From Micromonospora fulviviridis (GTDB lineage: Bacteria > Actinomycetota > Actinomycetes > Mycobacteriales > Micromonosporaceae), in contig NZ_BMRA01000007.1 in assembly GCF_014648395.1 (NCBI RefSeq), positions 205,164-269,163 of the forward strand: a stretch of 64,000 nucleotides of DNA, given 5' to 3'. Position 1 is the first letter of the stretch. Each line of letters starts with the position of its first letter. Positions 9,416 to 22,481 of this stretch are shown piece after piece. The notes under the pieces are model-generated. The model worked only from the letters and a program-made list of their open reading frames with translations, did not search any database and was not told the DNA's origin. The position numbers were made by a program, and so were the translations under genes.

Positions 9416-9483
9416 CGTTTCACGCCGGTCGTTCTGACCGCCGCGGCACGGGGCCCGATCGGAACTGCCGAATGCTGATCCAT
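9412..9483 (-). CDS. Candidate 23-codon leader ORF coupled to the polymerase gene
   Basis: An ATG at 9483 preceded by GAGGA five bases upstream opens a frame reading MDQHSAVPIGPRAAAVRTTG plus three residues (VKR). Its TGA overlaps the GTG start of the Wzy-like gene in a GTGA tetranucleotide. The polymerase itself has no good ribosome binding site of its own, so re-initiation after this ORF would explain its translation. The peptide resembles nothing I know. It could also be a chance frame, so the call rests on the ribosome site and the overlap only. Confidence 0.45.
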   Translation of the reverse strand: MDQHSAVPIGPRAAAVRTTGVKR

Positions 9484-9684
9484 TGCTTCCTCTGTCGCGA
9501 CGATTGACGGTTGTCGAGCCTTGCGACCGCAGGAACGTGAACCGGGCACGCCCTCGACGCGGTGCGGCGGGACCACAGTCACCCAAACGACCAAGGGTGC
9601 GCGACGGTTACTTGATCACGGCGTCCCGCCTCCGGCCTGCCCGTACGCCCCGCCGACCGCCTCCGGATGTGGTGAGCTGTACGG
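9484..9684. other. 201-bp divergent intergenic region
   Basis: This gap separates the left polysaccharide operon (minus strand) from the NAD kinase gene (plus strand) and must carry promoters for both. I could not find a convincing pair of -35 and -10 boxes with proper spacing on either strand. No long hairpin was seen. Confidence 0.5.
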
Positions 9685-10608
9685 GTGGCGGGACTGGGTC
9701 TGGTGCTGCACCCCACCCGGGACGTCTCCGAGGTGGTCGGGATCATCGAGCGGTGGGCGTCGGGCCACCGCAAGACGCTGCTGGTCCGCGCCGAGGACGA
9801 GCACCGGGTACCGTCCTGCGTCGAGCCCGTCCCGGCGGACGAGCTGGCCACCCGCGCCGACGCCCTGATCAGCATCGGCGGCGACGGGACCATGCTGGGC
9901 GCGCTGCGCATGGCGGTGCGCGACCCGAAGCCGGTGCTCGGCGTGCACCTGGGCCGGCTCGGCTTCCTCGTGGAGGTCGAGCCCCCGGACCTGCCGCACG
10001 CGCTGAGCCGGCTCGCGGCGAAGGACTTCACCGTCGAGTCACACGCCTGCCTCGCCTGCGACGTCTGCGGCGACGACGTGGTGGCCTTCAACGACATCGC
10101 GCTGGTCCGCCAGCCCGGCTCCGGGTTCGTCACCGCCACCCTCGCGGTGGACGGCCAGCGGTATGGCTACTACCGCTGCGACGCGTTGGTGGTCAGCACG
10201 CCGACCGGCTCGACGGCGTACAGCTACGCGGCGGGCGGCCCGCTGATCTCGCCGGCGGCGGACGCCGTGGTGGTGACCCCGTCGGCGCCGATGGCGGGCA
10301 TCTCCCGCTCCGTCGTGCTCGCCCCGGAGGAGAGCATCCGGCTCGACCTCCGGCCGCACTCGGCGGCGGTCGCCGTCGAGATGGACGGGCTGGTGATCAA
10401 GGACGCGGCGACCGAGGGGGCGGTGCAGATCCGCTACCGCCGGGACGCCGGTCGGGTGGTCCGCTTCGACCCGCAGCGCTACCAGGAACGCAACCAGCTC
10501 AAGCTGAGCCTGCTCGACCTGCCGTTCCTGCCCGACCAGCTCCGCGAGCTGCTCCCCGAGGAACTGCGCCGGGAGCGCGACCAGCGGGAGCTGGAACCGC
10601 CCTGTTGA
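9685..10608 (+). CDS. nadK: NAD kinase
   Basis: A 307-residue ATP-NAD kinase that makes NADP from NAD in the cytoplasm. All family landmarks are visible: the ISIGGDGTMLGALRMA motif with catalytic GGDGT, the FNDIALVRQ segment, VVSTPTGSTAYSYAAGGPL that binds NAD, and the conserved beta-rich C-terminus. The GTG at 9685 gives a protein starting MAGLGLVLHPTRD, the usual beginning of actinobacterial enzymes. It stands alone between two polysaccharide units and converges on capG with only 21 bases between stops. NADPH is used by CapF, but a functional link is not shown by the sequence. Confidence 0.92.
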   Translation: MAGLGLVLHPTRDVSEVVGIIERWASGHRKTLLVRAEDEHRVPSCVEPVPADELATRADALISIGGDGTMLGALRMAVRDPKPVLGVHLGRLGFLVEVEPPDLPHALSRLAAKDFTVESHACLACDVCGDDVVAFNDIALVRQPGSGFVTATLAVDGQRYGYYRCDALVVSTPTGSTAYSYAAGGPLISPAADAVVVTPSAPMAGISRSVVLAPEESIRLDLRPHSAAVAVEMDGLVIKDAATEGAVQIRYRRDAGRVVRFDPQRYQERNQLKLSLLDLPFLPDQLRELLPEELRRERDQRELEPPC

Positions 10609-10629
10609 CCGGGGCGGCGGCCCGGGCGG

Positions 10630-11754
10630 TCAGACCCGGATGCCGGCCCACTGGTGGTGCCGGCGGACCGTGGAGAGGATGAAGTCGACGACCCGGCGGG
10701 AGGTGTCCGGCACGCGGTAGTCCGCCGGGCAGGGCACGCCCTCCGCGGCGACCTGGTCGACCGCGACCCGCACCGCCTCCACCACGCCGTGCGGGTCCAG
10801 CCCGGTCATGATGATCCCGCCGGCGTCGAGCGCCTCGGGCCGCTCGATCGACTCGCGCAGGGTCACCGCGGGGAAGCCGAGGATGGCGGCCTCCTCGCTG
10901 ATGGTTCCGCTGTCGGACAGCGTGCACCGCGCGCTGGTCTGCAGGCGTACGTAGTCGATGAGGCCGAACGGCTCGTGGAAGGCGATGCCCTCCAGCGCCG
11001 TGTCGTCGACCGCGAGGGCCTCCAGGGCCTTACGCGTGCGGGGGTGGGTGGAGACCAGCAACGGCAGGCCCCACTCGTCGCGGACCGCGCGCAGGCAGTC
11101 GAGCAGGCGGTGCAGCCGGTCCGGCCGGTCGACGTTCTCCTCCCGGTGCGCGCTGACCACGAAGTACCCGCCCGGCGTGAGCTCCAGCTGGTCGAGGACC
11201 GTGGACCCGTCGACGTCGGCACGGTAGTGCTCCAGCACCTCCCGCATCGGCGAGCCGGTGTGCAGGATCCGCCGCGGGTGCAGGCCCTCGGCGAGCAGGT
11301 TGCGCCGGGCGTGCTCGGTGTAGACCAGGTTGAAGTCGGCCACGTGGTCGACGAGCCGCCGGTTGGTCTCCTCCGGCACGTTGAGGTCGAAGCACCGGTT
11401 GCCGGCCTCCATGTGGTAGACCGGCACCCGCATCCGCCGGGCCATCAGCGCGGCGATGCAGCTGTTGGTGTCGCCGAGCACCAGCAGCGCGTCCGGCCGG
11501 TACGCGGCGATGGCCTCCTCGACCCCCACGAGGACCCCGCCGAGCACCCGGCCCAGCGAGGCGGTGTCGACGCCGAGGAACCGGTCCGGCCGGCGCAGCC
11601 GCAGCTCGGTGAAGAAGATGTCGGAGAGGGTCGGGTCCCAGTTCTGCCCGGTGTGCACGAGCACGTGCTCGACCGTGCGGTCCAGCCGGTCCATCACCCG
11701 GGACAGCCGGATGATCTCCGGTCGGGTGCCGACCACCGTCATGACGCGGGTCAT
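10630..11754 (-). CDS. capG: CapG/FnlC-type UDP-N-acetyl-L-talosamine 2-epimerase (UDP-L-FucNAc synthase)
   Basis: A 374-residue member of the WecB/NeuC 2-epimerase family. It begins MTRVMTVVGTRPEIIRLSRV and continues with LVHTGQNWDPTLSDIFF, LVLGDTNSCIAALMARRM, VYHMEAGNRCFDLNVPEE and FVVSAHREENVDRP. The GNRCFD and GDTNSC forms are those of CapG rather than of WecB, which acts on UDP-GlcNAc. It would convert the CapF product to UDP-L-FucNAc. The ATG at 11754 has GAGGGGA eight bases upstream. It is separated from capE and capF by about 7 kb, by NAD kinase on the other strand and by the flippase/polymerase genes, and has its own transcription unit. Confidence 0.92.
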   Translation of the reverse strand: MTRVMTVVGTRPEIIRLSRVMDRLDRTVEHVLVHTGQNWDPTLSDIFFTELRLRRPDRFLGVDTASLGRVLGGVLVGVEEAIAAYRPDALLVLGDTNSCIAALMARRMRVPVYHMEAGNRCFDLNVPEETNRRLVDHVADFNLVYTEHARRNLLAEGLHPRRILHTGSPMREVLEHYRADVDGSTVLDQLELTPGGYFVVSAHREENVDRPDRLHRLLDCLRAVRDEWGLPLLVSTHPRTRKALEALAVDDTALEGIAFHEPFGLIDYVRLQTSARCTLSDSGTISEEAAILGFPAVTLRESIERPEALDAGGIIMTGLDPHGVVEAVRVAVDQVAAEGVPCPADYRVPDTSRRVVDFILSTVRRHHQWAGIRV

Positions 11755-11828
11755 GGCCCGTCCCCTCGCATCGGGCCGGCGGCGTGACGCCGGCGCGCAC
11801 CGCCGTCGCGCACCAGACACGCCACGGC

Positions 11829-11865
11829 ACCTCCCCCGGAGCAACGAGACGGCCGCGGGGGAGGT
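11829..11865 (-). terminator. Hairpin terminator after pgm
   Basis: A perfect 10-bp stem (11829-11838 with 11856-11865) with a 17-base loop lies 20 bases downstream of the pgm stop codon. It probably ends the glgC-pgm transcript before the capG unit. Confidence 0.6.
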
Positions 11866-11884
11866 TGTGCGCGGTGGGGATCCG

Positions 11885-13528
<1,644 letters not shown>

Positions 13529-13559
13529 GGTCGGAACCTCCTTGCGATGTGCGGGTGGA

Positions 13560-14792
13560 TCAGGGCTCGACGCGCTGGCCCTTGCCGATGACGACGATGC
13601 CGTTGTCGGAGACGGTGTACCGCTGGCGGTCCTTCTCCAGGTCGACGCCGATCTCAGCGCCCTCCGGCACGTAGACGTTCTTGTCCAGGATGGCCCGGCG
13701 GACCACCGCGTGCCGGCCGATCTCGACACCCTCCATGAGCACCGAGCCGTCCACGTGCGCCCAGGAGTGCACCTTCACCTTCGGCGACACGATCGAGTTC
13801 TCCACCAGGGAGCCGGAGATCACCGACCCGGGCGACACCATCGAACTGACCGCGCGCCCGACCCGCTCGCCCCAGGCGTGCACGAACTTGGCCGGCGGGT
13901 ACGGCGGCTGGTTGCTGTAGATCGGCCAGTCGAAGTTGTAGAGGTTGAACACCGGGTGGACGTTGATGAGGTCCATGTGGGCGTCGTAGAAGGAGTCGAG
14001 CGTCCCCACGTCCCGCCAGTAGCCGCGGTCGCGGTCGGTGCTGCCCGGCACCTCGTTGTCCTTGAAGTCGTAGACGTTGGCCTCGCCCCGCTCGACCAGC
14101 ATCGGGATGATGCTGCCGCCCATGTCGTGCTTGCTGGTCTTGTCCTCGGCGTCGCGCTCGACCGCCTCGCAGAGCGCCTTGGTGCTGAAGACGTAGTTGC
14201 CCATCGAGGCGTAGATCTGGTCGGGCGCGTCGGGCAGCCCCACGGCGTCGGTGGGCTTCTCGCGGAACGCCCGGATCCGCCGGCCGTCCTCGCCGACCTC
14301 GATCACGCCGAACTGGTCGGCCATCGACAGCGGCTGCCGGATGCCGGCCACGGTGACCGCGGCGCCCGAGGCGATGTGGTCCTCCACCATCTGCCGCGGG
14401 TCCATCCGGTAGATGTGGTCGGCGCCGAAGACGATCACGTGGTCCGGCTGCTCGTCGTTGATCAGGTTGAAGCTCTGGTAGATCGCGTCGGCCGAGCCGG
14501 CGAACCACCACGGGCCGCGGCGCTGCTGCGCCGGCACCGGGGTGACGTAGTTGCCGAGCATCGTCGACATCCGCCACGTCTGGGTGATGTGGCGGTCCAG
14601 CGAGTGGGACTTGTACTGGGTGAGCACGACGATCTTGAGATAGCCGGCGTTGGCCAGGTTGGAGAGGACGAAGTCGACCATGCGGTACATCCCGCCGAAG
14701 GGGACGGCCGGCTTCGCACGGTCGGTGGTGAGGGGCATCAGGCGCTTGCCCTCCCCGCCGGCCAGGACGATCGCGAGCACCTTGGCAGCCAT
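13560..14792 (-). CDS. glgC: Glucose-1-phosphate adenylyltransferase
   Basis: A 410-residue ADP-glucose pyrophosphorylase that makes ADP-glucose, the donor for GlgM. The N-terminal nucleotidyltransferase domain has VLAGGEGKRLMPLTTDRAKP (residues 9-28), the GSADAIYQ segment and the VFGADHIYRMD motif with a catalytic aspartate. A left-handed beta-helix domain with hexapeptide-like repeats follows (VISGSLVENSIVSPKVKVHS). The length is normal. It is transcribed divergently from glgM across 95 bases, the same arrangement as Rv1213 and Rv1212c in Mycobacterium tuberculosis, and pgm follows it. Confidence 0.96.
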   Translation of the reverse strand: MAAKVLAIVLAGGEGKRLMPLTTDRAKPAVPFGGMYRMVDFVLSNLANAGYLKIVVLTQYKSHSLDRHITQTWRMSTMLGNYVTPVPAQQRRGPWWFAGSADAIYQSFNLINDEQPDHVIVFGADHIYRMDPRQMVEDHIASGAAVTVAGIRQPLSMADQFGVIEVGEDGRRIRAFREKPTDAVGLPDAPDQIYASMGNYVFSTKALCEAVERDAEDKTSKHDMGGSIIPMLVERGEANVYDFKDNEVPGSTDRDRGYWRDVGTLDSFYDAHMDLINVHPVFNLYNFDWPIYSNQPPYPPAKFVHAWGERVGRAVSSMVSPGSVISGSLVENSIVSPKVKVHSWAHVDGSVLMEGVEIGRHAVVRRAILDKNVYVPEGAEIGVDLEKDRQRYTVSDNGIVVIGKGQRVEP

Positions 14793-14874
14793 GCTCAGAC
14801 GCTATCCATCCCGCCCCGACTTCACCACTCGTACGGGCACAGTTTGCCCCCGGGTGCGGGCCGGGCTTCCGCGC

Positions 14875-14880
14875 TAAGGT
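14875..14880 (+). promoter_or_regulatory. Putative -10 box of a leaderless glgM transcript
   Basis: TAAGGT ends seven bases before the ATG at 14888, matching the TANNNT form of the actinobacterial housekeeping -10 box. No -35 box at normal spacing is evident. The same bases also contain AAGGTG, which could act as a weak ribosome site from an earlier start of transcription. Confidence 0.5.
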
Positions 14881-14887
14881 GCCGGTC

Positions 14888-16096
14888 ATGAGCGATTCCC
14901 CCCGGCTGCGTGTCGACCTGCTCACCCGCGAGTACCCGCCGGAGGTCTACGGCGGCGCCGGGGTGCACGTCGAGTACCTCGCGCGCGAGCTGCGCCGCCT
15001 CGCCGACGTGCGGGTGCACTGCTTCGGCGCGCCCCGCGACGAGCCCGGCGTCACCGCGTACGCCGAGCCGGCGGCGCTCGCCGGCGCGAACGCCGCGCTG
15101 CGCACCATGGCCGTAGACCTGGAGATGGCCGCCGGCGCGGCCGGCACCGACGTGGTGCACAGCCACACCTGGTACGCCAACCTGGCCGGGCACACCGCGA
15201 AGCTGCTGCACGGGGTGCCGCACGTGGTCACCGCGCACAGCCTGGAGCCGCTGCGCCCGTGGAAGGCCGAGCAGCTCGGCGGCGGCTACGCGCTCTCCTC
15301 CTGGTGCGAGCGGACCGCGTTCGAGGCGGCCGACACGGTCATCGCGGTCAGCGAGGGGATGCGGCGGGACGTGCTGACCGCGTACCCGGAGGTCGACCCC
15401 GACCGGGTGCGGGTCGTCTACAACGGCATCGACACCGCGCAGTACGCCCCGGACTCCGGCACCGACGTGGTGGACCGGCTCGGCATCGACCCGGCCCGTC
15501 CCAGCGTGGTCTACGTCGGGCGGATCACCCGGCAGAAGGGCCTGCCGTACCTGCTGCGGGCGGCCCGGGAGCTGCCCGCCGACACCCAGCTCGTGCTGCT
15601 GGCCGGCGCCCCCGACACACCGGAGATCGCCGCCGAGGTGGAGGGCCTGGTCGCCGAGCTGCGGGCCGGCCGCTCGGGCGTGATCTGGATCGCCGAGATG
15701 CTGCCCAAGCACGAGGTGATCCAGGTGCTCACCCACGCCACCATCTTCGTCTGCCCGTCGGTCTACGAGCCGATGGGCATCGTCAACCTGGAGGCCATGG
15801 CCTGCGAGACCGCCGTGGTGGCAACCGCCACCGGCGGCATCCCCGAGGTGGTCGCCGACGGCGAGACCGGGCTGCTGGTCCCGATCGAGCAGGCCGGCGA
15901 CGGCAGCGGCCGGCCGCTGGACCCGGAGCGCTTCGTGGCCGACCTGGCGGCGACGATCAACGACCTGCTGGCCGACCCGAAGCGGGCCGAGGAGTTCGGT
16001 CTCGCCGGCCGCCGCCGGGCCGTGGAGCACTTCTCCTGGGACACCATCGCGCAGCGGACGCTGGAGGTGTACCGGTCGGTGGGCGCCGCCGGCTGA
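14888..16096 (+). CDS. glgM: GlgM/GlgA-type ADP-glucose glycosyltransferase (maltose-1-phosphate synthase)
   Basis: A 402-residue GT4 enzyme of the actinobacterial glgA/glgM type. It begins MSDSPRLRVDLLTREYPPEV, followed by YGGAGVHVEYLARELRRLADV. HSHTWYANLAGHTAK and VVYVGRITRQKGLPYLLRA mark the two Rossmann domains, and CPSVYEPMGIVNLEAMACET carries the EX7E-type catalytic segment. Homologues in mycobacteria add glucose from ADP-glucose to glucose-1-phosphate to make maltose-1-phosphate, the GlgE donor. With glgE next door this is the likely job, though direct glucan elongation is also possible. An in-frame GTG nine bases upstream (14879) overlaps the -10-like box, so the ATG is preferred. Confidence 0.92.
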   Translation: MSDSPRLRVDLLTREYPPEVYGGAGVHVEYLARELRRLADVRVHCFGAPRDEPGVTAYAEPAALAGANAALRTMAVDLEMAAGAAGTDVVHSHTWYANLAGHTAKLLHGVPHVVTAHSLEPLRPWKAEQLGGGYALSSWCERTAFEAADTVIAVSEGMRRDVLTAYPEVDPDRVRVVYNGIDTAQYAPDSGTDVVDRLGIDPARPSVVYVGRITRQKGLPYLLRAARELPADTQLVLLAGAPDTPEIAAEVEGLVAELRAGRSGVIWIAEMLPKHEVIQVLTHATIFVCPSVYEPMGIVNLEAMACETAVVATATGGIPEVVADGETGLLVPIEQAGDGSGRPLDPERFVADLAATINDLLADPKRAEEFGLAGRRRAVEHFSWDTIAQRTLEVYRSVGAAG

Positions 16097-16122
16097 CCCG
16101 AGCGCGAAGCGATCTCGCGCAG

Positions 16123-16128
16123 TAGGTT
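16123..16128 (+). promoter_or_regulatory. Putative -10 box of a leaderless glgE transcript
   Basis: TAGGTT is followed by exactly six bases and then the GTG of glgE. There is no ribosome binding site in the 38-base gap after glgM. An internal promoter giving a leaderless glgE-glgB message is therefore likely. Confidence 0.55.
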
Positions 16129-16134
16129 GAACCG

Positions 16135-20327
<4,193 letters not shown>

Positions 20328-20351
20328 GCACCGCTGCCTCAATCCCGCCGG

Positions 20352-20415
20352 TCGCTGCTCGCGGCTCGCGGCTCGCGGCTCGCTGGTCGTTGCTCGCTGC
20401 TCGCTGCTCGCTGCC
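20352..20415. repeat. Short tandem repeats of GCTCGCG/GCTCGCT type
   Basis: About eight imperfect seven-base units based on GCTCGCG and then GCTCGCT run through this noncoding stretch downstream of glgB. They are directly followed by a dyad at 20417-20463. No coding frame crosses them with good support. Confidence 0.65.
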
Positions 20416-20416
20416 T

Positions 20417-20463
20417 GATCTTGGAGAGTTGCCGTTCGTGGCGGACGGTAACTTGCCAAGATC
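20417..20463. repeat. Intergenic dyad element, possible terminator of the glg operon
   Basis: Two 19-base arms (GATCTTGGAGAGTTGCCGT at 20417-20435 and its near-complement at 20445-20463) flank a nine-base loop. Three positions differ from a perfect palindrome, but two of these would still form G-U pairs in RNA, leaving one true mismatch. The position 90 bases after glgB suits a terminator. Its form (starting with GATC and holding GTTG) is reminiscent of a second dyad at 22385-22441. Confidence 0.6.
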
Positions 20464-20631
20464 CCGGAGCGCCGCGCGCGGCATGCGCGGAGAGTAGCGC
20501 CAACGCCCGCAATCCCTACGCTGCGTCGAGATGTCGCGCGGAGCCGCGATCGACCTGAACGGACGCGCATCACCCTCCGTACCGCTGGACGGATGCCGGA
20601 CACCCGTGACGGACGAGGCGGAGGAGCTTCG
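20464..20631 (+). promoter_or_regulatory. Leader and putative promoter of the repetitive secreted protein gene
   Basis: This 168-base stretch holds a -10-like TACGCT at 20517-20522, suggesting a transcript starting near 20530 with a leader of about 100 bases. I see no matching -35 box. A short frame opens at the ATG at 20531, but it runs into the next gene in another frame and looks accidental. Confidence 0.35.
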
Positions 20632-22269
20632 ATGGCGTGGAGCAGAGGCACAACCAGGCGACGCGGGACGGCGAGCACGTCCCGGAACCGGAAGATCGCG
20701 GGCGGGGTGGCCCTGGCGATGACCGCCGGGGCGGCGTTCGCGGTCGCGACCGGCACCGGCCAGGCCGCCGAGAACTGCCAGGGCCTGGACACCGCCCTGC
20801 GCAACAACCTGACCTTCATCGCCGACCAGCGCCGCAACCCGGACGCCAACTCGGCCGCCCGGATCGCCAACCGGCAGGCCGTCGTCGACCTCATCCAGCA
20901 GCGCCGGACCGCGGCCGGCTGCACCGGCACGGTCGAGGTGGCCGGCGCGGCCTGCCCCGAGGTCCCGTGGGAGCAGGCGATGGGTACCCAGCTCGACCGG
21001 GCCTGGGCGGTCACCGGACAGCTGAGGGGCGAGCGCTCCGGACAGCTCGTCGACCCGCGACTGACCGAGGCGCGGGTGAAACAGCTCGCCGGCCTGTTGG
21101 GCGGGGTCCGCGGCATCGTGCAGGGCGCCCAGAAGGCACAGGCCGGGAAGGCCGGGGCTCCGGCCGGCGGTGGGGCGTCTGGTGCGGCGGCCGGCGGTGG
21201 GGCAGCCGGTGCGGCGGCCGCCGAAGCCGACCAGGCTGGAGCCGACGAGGCTGCTGGCGCCGGCCAGGCTGGTGCGGCCGGCCAGGCTGGTGCGGCCGGC
21301 CAGGCTGGTGCGGCCGGCCAGGCCGGTGGCGCGGAACGGGCTGCCGCCATCATCAACGCGATCGGCGGGCTGATTGGTCAGATCGGGCAGATCGTGCAGG
21401 CCGCGCTGGAGGGCCAGCAGCAGGCGGACGGCGGCGAGCAGGCCGGCAACGGGCAGGACGACCAGCAGGCCGGCGACGACCAACAAGCCGGTGATGCGCA
21501 GGACGACCAGCAGGCCGGTGACGCGCAGGACGGCGAACAGGCCGGCGAGGCCCCGGGCGGCGAGCAGGGCGCCGCTGGCCAGGAGGGCGCCGCCGGTCAG
21601 GAGGGCGCTGCCGGTCAGGAGGGCGCTGCCGGTCAGGAGGGCGCTGCCGGTCAGCAGGATGACCAGGCGGGTGACGGGCAGCAGGCCGGTGACGCCGAGG
21701 CGCGCCTCGCCGACCGGCTTCGGCAGCTCAGGGCCCGTATCCAGCAGCTGAGGGCGATCGTCAAGCAGATCCGCGCCGCTCGGCAGGCCGCTGGCGACCA
21801 GCGCGGCCAGGGCCAGAACGCCGGCCAGGGTCAAGGCAAGGGCAAGGGCCAGGACGCCGCCGAGGCGGGCGGCGAACAGAACGCCGACCAGGGCAACCAG
21901 GGCAACCAGGGCAACCAGGGCCAGGGCATGAACCAGGCGGGCCAGGGCCAAGGCCAAGGCCAAGGCAAGGGCCAAGGCAAGGGCCAGGGCCAGGCCGGGC
22001 AGAAGCAGGGCATGAACCAGGCGGGCCAGGATCAGGTGTACAAGGTGGCCGACCCGAGCGTGCCGGGCTGCGCCCCTGGTGACCCCGCCCAGGGTGCCGG
22101 AGCCGGCAACGCCGACGCCGACCAGCAGGGCGACGCGACCGGCACCGAGCAGCAGAACGGCTCGGAGGCAGCCGACGACATGACCGGTGGCAGGGGCGGC
22201 GCCGACTCAGCCGACACGGGTATGGCCGGCACGGGCGCGAACCGCGTGGCCGGCACGACCACCAGTTAG
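20632..22269 (+). CDS. Secreted repetitive Gly/Ala/Gln-rich protein of unknown function
   Basis: A 545-residue protein. Residues 1-48 look like a signal peptide with an arginine-rich start (TTRRRGTASTSRNRK), a hydrophobic core (GGVALAMTAGAAFAVA) and a small-residue end before AENCQG. A compact helical-looking domain of about 110 residues with three cysteines follows. The rest is low complexity: AGQAGA repeats, acidic QQAGDAQDD repeats, GQEGAA repeats, a coiled-coil candidate (ADRLRQLRARIQQLRAIVKQ), then GNQ, GQG and GKG runs. A fourth cysteine is near the end (SVPGCAPGD). ATG 20632 is set by GGAGGAG seven bases upstream. No known domain was recognised; a wall-associated, hydrophilic or matrix protein is a guess. 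Confidence 0.85.
   Translation: MAWSRGTTRRRGTASTSRNRKIAGGVALAMTAGAAFAVATGTGQAAENCQGLDTALRNNLTFIADQRRNPDANSAARIANRQAVVDLIQQRRTAAGCTGTVEVAGAACPEVPWEQAMGTQLDRAWAVTGQLRGERSGQLVDPRLTEARVKQLAGLLGGVRGIVQGAQKAQAGKAGAPAGGGASGAAAGGGAAGAAAAEADQAGADEAAGAGQAGAAGQAGAAGQAGAAGQAGGAERAAAIINAIGGLIGQIGQIVQAALEGQQQADGGEQAGNGQDDQQAGDDQQAGDAQDDQQAGDAQDGEQAGEAPGGEQGAAGQEGAAGQEGAAGQEGAAGQEGAAGQQDDQAGDGQQAGDAEARLADRLRQLRARIQQLRAIVKQIRAARQAAGDQRGQGQNAGQGQGKGKGQDAAEAGGEQNADQGNQGNQGNQGQGMNQAGQGQGQGQGKGQGKGQGQAGQKQGMNQAGQDQVYKVADPSVPGCAPGDPAQGAGAGNADADQQGDATGTEQQNGSEAADDMTGGRGGADSADTGMAGTGANRVAGTTTS
21259..21330 (+). repeat. 18-bp in-frame tandem repeat (AGQAGA units)
   Basis: Three identical 18-base units of GCCGGCCAGGCTGGTGCG occupy 21259-21312, and a degenerate fourth follows. 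Each codes for six residues. The sequence identity of the copies, including third positions, indicates recent duplication by slippage. Confidence 0.85.
21568..21656 (+). repeat. 18-bp in-frame tandem repeat (GQEGAA units)
   Basis: About five copies of an 18-base unit, GCCGGTCAGGAGGGCGCT, follow each other, three of them identical. It is a second, separately expanded repeat in the same gene as the 21259 repeat. Confidence 0.85.
21889..21995 (+). repeat. 9-bp and 6-bp repeats coding for GNQ and GQGKGQ runs
   Basis: A CAGGGCAAC unit is repeated four times from about 21889, then alternating GGCCAA and GGCAAG hexamers run to about 21995. They code for the Gly/Gln/Lys-rich tail of the secreted protein. 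Confidence 0.8.
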
Positions 22270-22307
22270 CCGCCAACCACCGCGACAAACACCATCCGCG
22301 ACAGAAA

Positions 22308-22344
22308 CGGCGACCCGGCCCCGACAACCAGGGCCGGGTCGCCG
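22308..22344. terminator. Hairpin terminator after the secreted protein gene
   Basis: A perfect 14-bp stem (22308-22321 with 22331-22344) with a nine-base loop lies 39 bases after the stop codon. It also faces the 3' end of the convergent phosphatase gene. Confidence 0.8.
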
Positions 22345-22384
22345 CCCACTCCCCCGGCCACCGAACCCCCGACCCACACCCCGG

Positions 22385-22441
22385 CGATCATGAGGTTGGC
22401 GGCACTGGAGGAGATCGACTTCGCCGCCAACTTCATGATCG
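22385..22441. repeat. Intergenic dyad repeat (CGATCATGAGGTTGGCGGC family)
   Basis: Two 19-base arms, 22385-22403 and 22423-22441, differ by a single G-U compatible position and flank a 19-base spacer. The left arm recurs exactly at 63962-63980, again downstream of a gene. It lies between convergent genes, so it may act as a bidirectional terminator or be a REP-like dispersed element. Confidence 0.7.
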
Positions 22442-22481
22442 ACAGCGACAGGAGGGACAGGGGAAAGGGAGGGAAGGACAG

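Noticed and set aside
10630..11754. UDP-GlcNAc 2-epimerase WecB or WbpI
   Set aside because: The GDTNSC and GNRCFD segments and the start fit CapG more closely, and capE and capF are in the same region.
20531..20722. 63-codon frame starting with ATG eight bases after TACGCT
   Set aside because: It overlaps the start of the secreted protein gene in another frame, and its codon use is poor. The TACGCT more likely starts the leader of that gene.
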